A DNA stretch of 64,000 nucleotides from contig CALNVZ010003433.1 in the NCBI GenBank assembly GCA_940671915.1, positions 26,959,540 through 27,023,539 of the forward strand. The letters run 5' to 3'. Below, piece by piece: positions 10,710 to 21,800 of this stretch; the first letter of the stretch is position 1, and every line of letters begins with the position of its first letter. Under the pieces are notes generated by a model. It did no database searches and was not told where the DNA came from. It worked only from the letters and a program-made list of their open reading frames with translations. The stretch is from Paracentrotus lividus (taxonomy: Eukaryota > Echinodermata > Echinoidea > Camarodonta > Echinidae). The translations under genes and the position numbers were made by a program.

Positions 10710-13700
10710 GCAGTAGAAAGTTCAACGAACCGTTAAATCTGTTTACACTCAAACAGCATACGGAGCGATGAAGGAGACATGCTCTGTACACAGGTTAAGT
10801 TTGTAGCGTGTTTTTGCTAGGGATGGGAGCCTCTGTTTCAATTGCCCGTGTTACAATTGTCCCCAGGTCTCCCCTACTCCAATATGAGAGGGATCATAAA
10901 AGGCTCATTTATTCTAGCAGTTCATATACAAGCTCATTTATTCTAGCAGTTCATATATAAGCTCATTTATTCTAGCAGTTACATATATAAGCTCATTTAT
11001 TCTAGCAGTTCATATCTAACATATAAAGAAAGAAAACCATTTTGCAATGATACAGTAGTTTTGATTAACATTAATGTCACCCATAACATAGCAAAATACA
11101 TATAAAAGTGCCAGGTACAAAATCCATTTTTGGCACGTTTTGAAGGGAAAAAATGAGACAATGCTGATGGAATCCTTCCTCTGCTGTCCTAAATAAGTGA
11201 ATAGGGTTGTGTTCGATGATAAATATTGTCATAATCGATAACCTTATCAATTATATAATACATATTAATTACTATCAATGATATACGTATTATGAATAAT
11301 GTTTTCATTATCATCAACCTCTTAAAGGTGGATCTATTAGATATATATTCTATCAGTGGAGTGGCAACGCAAGGACGTTCAGATTATTACCGACAATGGG
11401 TGACTAGCTTCAAGATCAACTGTAGCACAGACGGCACTACTTTCCAAACAGTACAAGACCCCAGCACCAACCCCGCATCCGACAAGGTATTTGTTTCACT
11501 TGAACTTGTCTTAAGCCAGGGTTGTACCAGAACCGAATACTCCCGAATAAATTTAAACCGATTCTGCCCGAATATAGCCTGAATGGGATTGATTCGGTGA
11601 ATTCGGAACTTATTCTTCTCTGACTCGGGGAGCTTCTCGAATCAGACACGAATAAGTCCCGAACCGGCCCCGAATTAGAGCATATAATCGCCAAGAATTG
11701 ACCCGAATATATCCCGAATGTGGCCCGAATGGAATTTGTCGGGGACAGATTCGGGAGTATTTTTGAGGGAATTTGGCTGGTTTTGAACATTTCAAAACGA
11801 GCCGAATCCCTCCACGAATGTTCCAGAATCCCTCCCGAATTTTCTCTCATTCGGGGAAGGAGAACAGAATGCTACCGAATCCATCGGAATACGTGTATTC
11901 GGGTGGATTCGCAGCTGATTCGGTTCCGGTGTAACCCAGGCTTTATCTAGGAGTAATTTGTAACCTTGTAGAGGCTTGCAAAATTCTGAGATGCGGGTAG
12001 TCGGTAAAGCACCTGTCTAGTTATCAGGAGGTCTTGGGTTCGAATACCTTTGGAATCTTATTTTCTTTGCTCATTTTTTCATATATTATATTTCTGGTCA
12101 CTTTCACTGATTGTTTCAAGTTCTTAAACTGTGCGGTGTTAGTGATAAGAGGTGGTAACCCCCTTATTTTTTACTATTACGAAAATATTGGATTGGTACA
12201 GTTAAGTTAGCTGATAAACGTCGTTTAATTATTCCCTCCAATATTAGTTCTTCTCACCCTTCCTATCCTTCTCCTCCGGATACCTGTAGACCTGGAAGCA
12301 TGTCAGATATCATCCTCCGTGTTAGACCCCTCCATGCTTTCCTGTCCTGCATCAATGTCTTTACCACATTGAAGTTATTCTGCTCTTTTGAGTTATTTCC
12401 TTCTTTATTTTTATCTTCCATTGTTTTTCTTTATTTGATCTTCCTTGGATATTAATGATTGAATTGGTTGAGTTTGATTGTGAGATCATGCTGTAGATTA
12501 GAAACGAGAAAGTTGTATGTAACACAGAGCTGATTACAAAAATGACAAAGAACAAAATCTCACACGATACACCCTAATGCGGCGGTCACAACTGGCCGTA
12601 CCATCGACGTGCAACTCCCTACGATAGATTTCGTAGAAAATCGTGCAGCGGAGGTACCTTGCAGGTACAATGCATGTGCGACGTGTAGGAAGTTTTTACA
12701 ATACCCTTACTACAGAAACGCAGGAATCACAGAAGTTGACCCAGGACCTGTGCGTGCATTGTACACGCAACGCAGGCTACGTTGATGGCACGTGCCCCGT
12801 AGCCTACGACGAGTTGTAACCGCCGCATAAGTCATAAAATGGCTTAATAATAATGCGTATGTGCACAAAAGCAAGAATGCTTGAACAGTAAAAGGAAAAA
12901 AATAAAATGTTTTAAAATTAATCATTCATAGGTATTCCGCGGCAATAGTGACATGAACACTGTGGTAGACAACACATTACCTGTGCCCCAATGTTGCCGA
13001 TATGTCCGCTTGCTACCCGCTACCTGGTCAAGTCATATCAGCTTACGTATGGAACTCTACGGACAACTTGCGGACGTTGCAGGCAAGTTTCAGAACAAAT
13101 TCAAAATAGTAATAAATAATGTATAGGTAACTTATGTGCATAAGTTATGTGTGGCAATTCTTTATTTATTTTTTTTTTTTTGGGGGGGGAGGTGGGGGGT
13201 TGTTTTTGTTGTTTGAATAGAATAAATGAAATGATAAAACATAATGGCATGAAAATGGTATCTTAAACCCATCATGAACGTGTATTTGTTGGCATATGGA
13301 TAAATTAAGAAGTCATATCAATTATATATGGACACTCTGCAGGGAAAACAAGAACTAATTTTATATTATTATATATATATATACTATATATATATATAAT
13401 ATATATATATATATATAAACATCATAAGAGTTTCACGTATTGTCAGGTGATCATCAAACAAAGAAACAAAATGTAGTCCAGTAATGCATTTTCGCCAATT
13501 TATTAGATTTTTCAGTCTCAAATTTTCGACGGACTAGTACCTCCGTCTTCTTCAGGAGAGAAATTTAACAATTTATATATATAAACACAACACAAAAAGA
13601 AAGTTCCCCCTATTTCAGATATCAATAATTTTTTAACCAGGAGGAATTTTAAAGATCTAGTTATATGTCCATGTAGGGAATTTAATTAGCTACGATAGGA

Positions 13701-15732
13701 CCGATTTTTAGAAAAAATCATTAAGTCATGCTTCAGTGATTAATGGTTGAATGCAAAAAGTCATTTTTTGAAGTTCACAAGCCTAAAATCACAACTTTGA
13801 TTCAATGGAATCGGACCCATTTTCAGATTTTAAACAATTTACACGTCAGAGTTTTTGCAAAACGTGCTTCCCAACATACGGAAACGAAATTTGCGTCAAA
13901 TTTCACGGTTGAGTGAGCATGTAGCAAAAATTGCCCAAACTGCTATTCTTACTTCTTTGCCATGGTATAATCGATCAAATGTGAGGGAATTCCTGTTTTG
14001 GAGGTGTATGCATCCAATATCCATCCATTCACGGTTGAATGAACCCATCAATCAACTCCAAAATAGGCCATTTTAGAATTACGAAGAGTCATTGTAGTAA
14101 TTTTATGCACTAGAAAGCATCTCAATAACATTTTTGGGTTTCTATTTATATTCTTTGGGCACGTGTGAATGATCCTATGGCATTTATTTAAAAACTCATG
14201 CTTCAGTGAGCACGTGAGACTGGAAAAACCCTTTTCTCATGTACGGACTAAAATTCAAATTCTTACTTTGATTGAATATAACAATTCTTGTTGGGGAGTA
14301 CGTTTGATTTTATTTTATGGTAAGTACAATGCAAAATCGAACTGGGGGCATTTCATCTGAGGACTTATCGGACGTTTTATCCAGTAAACTGTTATAAGCT
14401 ATTGAAATGCTTGCATCTGATTCGCTGAGAGTAAATTTGTCGGATAAAATGTCCGACAAGTCCTTTGATGAAATGCCCCCCTGATCTTGTTATTTATAAT
14501 CACCTTTATCCCTTTTTTGGCGAGGGTTTAATATGACACTCATGGAGCTTAAAGACAAAATAGGGTTAATTGTTATTTCGTTTGTTTGTGTTACTTTAAT
14601 AGAAGAAGCGCGTTAATTGTCACTAGGAATTTTTAAAATCAAGTTCGATTAAAAAATGGTAGGTCTATAATTGAGATGGGGACGAATAGACAAAGGGGGG
14701 GGGGAAACGATTCAAAATAGGCAGCAAAATTCGAGGACAATGCTATTGAACATTTTGCATAATTATGACTGGCCCTTTTTTCCCCCTTCTTCTTTCAGAA
14801 TATATATTTTTTAATGTCGACAAACAAGGGTCAAATGAAATGCAACAACAACATAAATTATGAAAGAATCGTGAAAAAAAATCCTACGAATTCCAGCTTT
14901 GCTGCAATACTTATGGCAAGTGAGGGTAGATAATTAAAATGCTTTGAACGATGAATGCCGTGCCGAGCGGGGTCGATCCCGGGGTCGAACGTATACGATC
15001 TTAGCATCCAGTCCAGTTTTTAGACCCTCAACTACCACACTTTCACTTATTACCTTCTTTTATTTTCTAATGCATAGAGCATTTTTTTAAATTGATTGTG
15101 CGCTCTATAAAAACAAGTTTATTAAATTATATATGTCTGAGAATGATAAAATAAATGTTTGTTCTCTACATAGGTTTACAAATCGACGCTCCCCTAGGAA
15201 TGGAGAGTGGGGCTATTCCTGATTCGAGTCTGAGTGCTTCTACTGTGTATAACCCGTACCAATCATATGGGCCCGATAGAGCACGACTGAATACGGTCAG
15301 GGAAGGGGAGCTAATGGGAGCCTGGTCTGCCTTACACCTTGATACAAATCAGTGGATTCAGGTAAAACTCTGTTTGTAGTATACAGTGCAGTGGTGGATA
15401 CATGATTTCAGGATAGGGGAGGGGGGCGCCGCCGAAATTTTCGGATTTTTAACATGTACGGTCAATGAGCGATTTTCAAATTATAGGAGGGCGCGCGTCC
15501 CCTGTGTCCCCGCCTGGATCCGCCACTGCAGTGGGTATCGAACAAAAATAATAGGGGAGACTTAGCTCAGGTATTCATCGTTGAAACTCAGCAAAATACA
15601 GGCCTTAGAATTAATTTCTAAATGATAAAAATGACAGCCACAGCTCTACCACATATTTGTCCAGAAGAAAACATTGGGTTTTGTGAGATATTACTTTCCT
15701 GCTAAAAAAAAAAAAAAAAAAAAAAAAAAAAC

Positions 15733-15811
<79 letters not shown>

Positions 15812-18800
15812 AAAGTTCAACGAACCGTTGAATCTGTTTACACTCAAACAGCATGTGGACGCATGCTCTGTACACAGGTTAAGTTTGTAGCGTGTTTCAG
15901 CTAGGGATTGGAAGCCTCTGTTTCAATTGCCCAGTGTTACTGTCCCTGGTCTCACTTAATCCAATTTGAGAGGAATCATTATTAAAGGCCTTATTTATTT
16001 AGCAGTTCATATATATAGCTCATTTATTCTAGCAGTTCATATAAAGTCATATCAGCGTTCCATATATAGCTCATTTATTCTAGCAGTTCAATATAAGCTC
16101 ATATTATCTAGCAGTTCATATATAAGCTCATTTATTCTAGCAGTTCATATATAAGCTCATTTATTCCAGCAGTTCATATATAAGCTCATTTATTCTAGCA
16201 GTTCATATATAGCTCATTTATCTTAGCAGTTCATATATAAGCTCATTTATTCCAGCAGTTCATATATAAGCTCATTTATTCTAGCAGTTCATATATTAAG
16301 CTCATTTATTCTAGCAGTTCATATATAAGCTCATTTATTCCAGCAGTTCATATATAAGCTCATTTATTCTAGCAGTTCATATATAAGCTCATTTATTCTA
16401 GCACTTCATTAGTCACTGCCTGGACCATCCTGTATTTTCATATCAACCCTCATAACACCATACATGAACACAACAGTATTTAGCACATGAGCATGATCAG
16501 GGGAAAATGAGCTTCTTGGATTTGGCATGGATGTAGGAAGTGGGATTTGTGATAGAAAGAGAAATGGTGCAAAGTCGAGTAATGGAGGAAGGTGAAAGTT
16601 TCTAACGACCAGAGCCTGGTCTAGCACTTCATATATAAGCTCATTATTCTAGCAGTTCATATATAAGCTCATTTTATTCTAGCAGTTCATATATAAGCTA
16701 TATAAAGAAGCCACCATTATTTTATTATTATTATTCTAGCAGTTCATATATAAGCTCATTTTATTCTAGCCAGTTAATATATAACATATAAAGAAAGAAC
16801 AACCCTTTGCAATGATACATATTTGCATTACATTATGTCACCCATAACATAGCAAAATACATATAAAAAGTGCCAGGTACAAAATCCATTTTTGGCAAGT
16901 TTTGAAGGAAAAAATGAGACAATGCTGAGGGAATCCTTCCCTGCTGTCCTAAATAAGTTAATAGGGTTGTGTTCGATGAGAAATATTGTCATAATCGATA
17001 ACCTTATCAATTATATAATACATATTGATTACTATCAATGATATTACGTATTAAGAATAATGTTTTCATTATCATCAACCTCATAAAGGTGGATCTATTA
17101 GATATCTATTCATCAGTGGAGTGCAACGCAAGGACGTTCAGACCATAACAAACAATGGTGTGACTAGCTTCAAGATCAACTGTAGCACAGACGGGCACTA
17201 CTTTCCAAACAGTACAAGAACCCAGCACTAGCCCTGCATCCGACAAGGTATTTGTTTCACTTGAATTTTTGTCTTAAGCCAGGGTTACACCGGAACCGAA
17301 TGCTCCCGAATAAATTTAGACCGATCCTGCCCGAACATAGCCTGAATCGGATTGATTCGGTGAATTCGGAACTTATTTCTTCTCTGATTCGGGGAGCTTC
17401 CCGAATCAGACACTAATAAGTCCCGAACAGGCCCGAATCAGAGCATATAATCACCAAAAAATTGACCCGAATATCCCGAATGTAGCCCGAATGGAATATA
17501 TCGGGGACATATTCGGGAGTATTTTAACATTTCAAAACGAGCCGAATCCCTCACGAATGTTACAGCTCATTCGGGGAGGGAGAACAGAATGCTCCCGAAT
17601 CAGGAGGTCTTGGGTTCGAATACCTTTGGAATCTTATTTTCTTTGCTCATTTTTTCTATATTATATTTCTGGTCACTTTCACTGATTGTTCAAGTTCTTA
17701 AACTGTGGGTGTTAGTGATGAGAGGTGGGTAACCCCTTTACTATTACGATAAATATTGGATCGTAGAGTTAATTTAGCTGATAAACGTTGTTTAATTATT
17801 GCCTCAGATATTATTTTCTTCTCACCCTTCCTATCCCTCTCCTCCGGATACCTGTAGGCCTAGAAGCATGTCAGATATCAGCCTCCATGTTAGACTCCTC
17901 CATGCTACTGATGTCATTCGTTTTATGATTTATCAATAATGCACAGTATTGAAATGACGTATAATTGTTGTTTTATTATTGTTGATTTGGAATATGTAAA
18001 AAAAACTGAACTGAACTGAACTGAATGTCTTTACCACATTAAAGTTATTCTGCTCTTTTTTGAGTTACTTCCTTCTTTAGTTTTTTATATTCCACTGTTT
18101 CTTTTATTTGATCTTCCTTGGATATTAATCAGATTGAATTGGTTGAGTTTGATTGTGAGATCATGCTGTAGATTAGAATCGAGACTAAGTAGTATTTGTA
18201 ACACAGAGCTGATTACAAATGGCAAAGAACAAAATTCACACGATACACCCCTAAGTCATAAAATGGCTTGATAATAATGCGTATGTGCACAAAAGCAAGA
18301 ATGCTTGAAGATGAACAGTAAAAGGAAAAAAAAATGGCTTAAAATTAATCATTCATTGATATGAAGGTATTCCCGGGCAATAGTGACCCGAACACTGTGG
18401 TAGACAACATATTACAGTGCCCCAATGTTGCCATATGTCCGCTTGCTACCGCTACCTGGTCAGGTTATATCAGCTTACGTATGGAACTCTACGGACAACT
18501 GCGACGTTGCAGGCAAGTTTCAGAACAAATTCAGAATAGTAATAAATAATGTATAGGTAACTTATGTGCATAAGTTATGTGTGGCAATTCTTTATTTATT
18601 TTTTTTTGGGGGGGGGGTGGGTGGGGTTGTTTTTGTTGTTTGAATAGTAAAATGAAATGAATAAAACATAATGGCATGAAAAATGATATCTTAAACCCAT
18701 TCATGAACGTGTATTCGTTGGCATATGGATAAATTGAGAAGTCATATCAATTACGTATGGACACTCTGCAAGGAAAACCAGAACTAATTTGAAATATGAT

Positions 18801-21800
18801 TATAATATAATAATATATATATATATATATATTAATATCGTTTTGCGTTTTAGGTGGTTCCGTCTTCTCCAAAATTTCAGAATCTTGTATATGTAAGGGT
18901 TATATGTGCGATTTCGACTGCATTACTTTTTGTTTTACTTCAAAGAAGGTATAAAACATATTTTAATTCATTTGCCGATCTCTATATTATAACTTGTTTG
19001 TTTTTTTTTTGTTTGACTTTGTTGATTTTCTTAACAGACTGTAGTTCGTTTGGTGCAACAAGTACAGCTGCGATGAGCACCATAGTAAAATACCGATGCA
19101 AACACCGTGACTAACACCGCCGGGATGAACCTTTGCACCTGCGATCAAGGTGAAAGATGTTGAAATTTCTCATTTATTTGCTTTCTATTTCATACCACAT
19201 CACAATAAAGTAGGATTCCACGGGGATTCGAATCCAAGACTCCTAATGTAGACTGGTACTCTACCGACTGCTATAGCAATACTATGTGGTGTTCAGCCTA
19301 GAAACCCAATGTATAAATTTTGTATTAAAAAAGCTGTATCACTTCGCCGTGATCCCTCGCATATCATGCGCGTTTTCGGGGGGGGGGGCTGCTTTACGGG
19401 CCCGGGCCCCCCGGGTACTAGCCCAAAGGGCGCCAAAATGACCTCAAAAAGGGGCGCCAAATGTCCTTAGAGGGCGTCAAATTGAGCAAAATGTAAAAAA
19501 AAAAAATAAATAAATAAAAATGGACATGATTTGAGTCAATTGACTCTTAAACCTACCCCTATGTTGTGATGTATGACCTTCGGTTGCCGCAGGCCAGAAA
19601 AAAAATTTAACACCCAACCCCCCCCCCCCCCCCCCCCCCCTCCCCTTTCCCTCTAATGATAATAGCCAAACACAATAAGAATAATTTCCACTATCCACTA
19701 ATCATTGAAAAATTAATTTTTTTTCGGTAAGAAAGTGTTGTTGTTTTTGTTGTTGTCAAGATTGCAATTACCTATAAGTTACTATTTTTTCCATATGATC
19801 TTTGCTTTTCTAATATAAACGACCATATATTACATGTCCCCAAAATATTAGATAATACATTTTTGTTTTAGATTATGGTATTTATTTAATTCAGCCATAT
19901 CACATCTCAATATATATTTAAAACACAAGTTTTAAAAGTTTTGATTCATTGTCAAATAGATTTAATGTATGTCTATGGTTATTTATTGGTCTATGAATTC
20001 AATAAAACAGCAGTTGTCAAACCACAGACTATAATTTGACGCCACAGTAAGTAGCAACCTCTAATGTAATTCCTTATGTAACAATTTTAGTAGGGACATA
20101 ACTTATGAAGAATGTTTGCTTAACTTTGTGTCATTTCGTATATTTGCATTAAATACAGTTAACTGCCTTGGAGACAATCCGTGTAGTAATGGGGCGACCT
20201 GTGCTGATAATCAGTGCATCTGTTCAGATCAGTTTACGGGGATACTCTGTCAAGAAGGTAATGATATAGAATAATAATAAATTGCCAACTACCGATTTTC
20301 ATTGGAAATTACGTTTTGGAGGTAAAAAATTTATTGTTGTTGTTTTTGTTGTTGGCAATCACCTGCAATTACTAATTTTGCTAAAAATTTGCACATTAAA
20401 AAAAAAAAAAAGAAATTCTCTGATTATCTTTTAAAAACATTTGGATACTACCTGTTCCCAAATAATAGAATGTGCAATTTTGTTTACTTATAGTATGTTT
20501 AATTCAACCATTCCATTCGTCATTTCAAATAGTCGTCTTTCAAACCATTGTTTGATGTGTGTCTGTGTCTTTCTAATTGTCTATCAATTCTACAAAACAA
20601 CCATTGTCAAGGCGAACACTTATATGACGCTAAAATAAGTTGTAAATTCTAAAATTATTACTTATGTACTTTTATTAGGGACATAACTTATAAAGAATAT
20701 TTTCTTGAACTTAGTATCAATTCATTTCATTTGCATTAACACAGTGAACTGCAATGGGGACAACCCGTGTAGTAATGGGGCGACCTGTGCTGATAATCAG
20801 TGCATCTGTTCAGATCAGTTCTCAGGGGTGCTGTGTCAGGAAGGTATGCCTAATGATAACAGCCATACAGAATAATGAATACTTGCCGTTTGCCACTTAT
20901 TATTTAAAATTTCGTTTTGAAGTAAGAAACTTATGTTGTTGTTGTTATTGTTCTTTTTGTTAGATAGCAATCCCCGACAATTTACTATTCTGCCACAAAT
21001 GTTGAGTATTATTTTTTTTTTCTTCTTCTCTAATATAAAATATCCGGATAATACCTGTCCCCAAAATATTGGACAACAAATTTTCTGTACTTATGGTATA
21101 TGTTGAATTCAGCCATTCTATTCGTCATTTCAAATGGTCTTCTTTGAAGCCATTGTTTAATAATGTGTGTCTATGTCTTTCTAATTGTTTTTCAAAATTC
21201 TGTAAATGAACCGTTGTCAAAGCGAACACTAATACTAGTATTACGCCACTGTAAATTGCAACCTCTATTTTAATTACTTAGGTAATGATTTTTTGCAGCA
21301 ACCAAACTTAAAAAGAAAATTTGCTTTACGGTACTTAATGTCATATTTCTGTATTGCATTACTACAGTTAACTGCATTGGAGACAATCCGTGTAGTAATG
21401 GGGCGACCTGTGCCGATAATCAGTGCATCTGTTCAGATCAGTTTACAGGGATACTCTGTCAAGAAGGTAATGGTCAGGTGCTGATCCACAATTCGTTCTC
21501 ATAAATTATTGTGCAGGCCCTATTGTCTAGGGACAATAGCGGAGCTGTTGTATTTAGGCATGCACCGATGCAATCTATTGTGTGTACAAAGGCTGGATCC
21601 GCTACTGATGTTAATAGCTATACAGAATCATTAATCATTAACACCAATATATTATTGGCAATATTATTCATAATTACACGTATTGTAATGTGTAATGACA
21701 ATGATAAACAGTATACATATATTATGAATACAATGTAAAAATCAAATTCAGTGCATGTAGTTGAATTTGAAACATACGTAGATATTGTTGTGGCAATTAA

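Larger units (their letters stand above)
7340..13370 (+). repeat. Tandem segmental copy A of the F5/8C cassette
   Basis: This segment is repeated at about 14570-18810. Shared landmarks in the same order: AGAAGAAGCGCGTTAATTGT (7365/14600), a SINE-like block (7755/14957), F5/8C exon 1, a dispersed element, a 29-bp minisatellite, exon 2, a CCGAAT-rich element, exon 3 and the flank to AGAACTAATTT (13352/18780). Copy A carries insertions absent from B: 2 kb inside the dispersed element and a 250-bp MITE at 12578. Copy B has more minisatellite units and a 120-bp insert near 17907. Confidence 0.85.
14570..18810 (+). repeat. Tandem segmental copy B of the F5/8C cassette
   Basis: Partner of the 7340-13370 segment in direct orientation. 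It lacks the MITE found in copy A and preserves an empty site there. Its CCGAAT element is truncated and joined directly to the B-box half of the following SINE-like block. Confidence 0.85.
19730..21466 (+). repeat. Three tandem units of about 0.6 kb, each with one EGF exon
   Basis: Each unit has GTTGTTGTTTTTGTTGTTG, a phrase close to GATATTACCTGTCCCCAAAA, a TTCAGCCATTC...CATTTCAAAT segment, GGACATAACTTATAAAGAAT and the EGF exon. Exon starts are 586 and 623 bp apart. Exons are nearly identical while introns have diverged modestly, so the duplication is recent. Confidence 0.85.

Noticed and set aside
11437..11950. Three overlapping open frames on both strands
   Set aside because: Produced by the CCGAAT hexamer repeat, which lacks stops in several frames; only 11328-11486 is a true exon here.
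11990..12053. Functional tRNA gene
   Set aside because: A and B boxes are visible but no acceptor stem closes and the body continues into SINE-like sequence; the copy B version has lost its A box.
15611..15904. Open frames of Lys or Phe runs
   Set aside because: Translation of a long A-run/T-run in a dispersed element; also expected to be length-miscalled.
18854..19114. 86-codon open frame reading through 18.85-19.11 kb
   Set aside because: It runs through an intron and uses a different frame from the phase-consistent small exons at 18854-18892 and 19038-19149.
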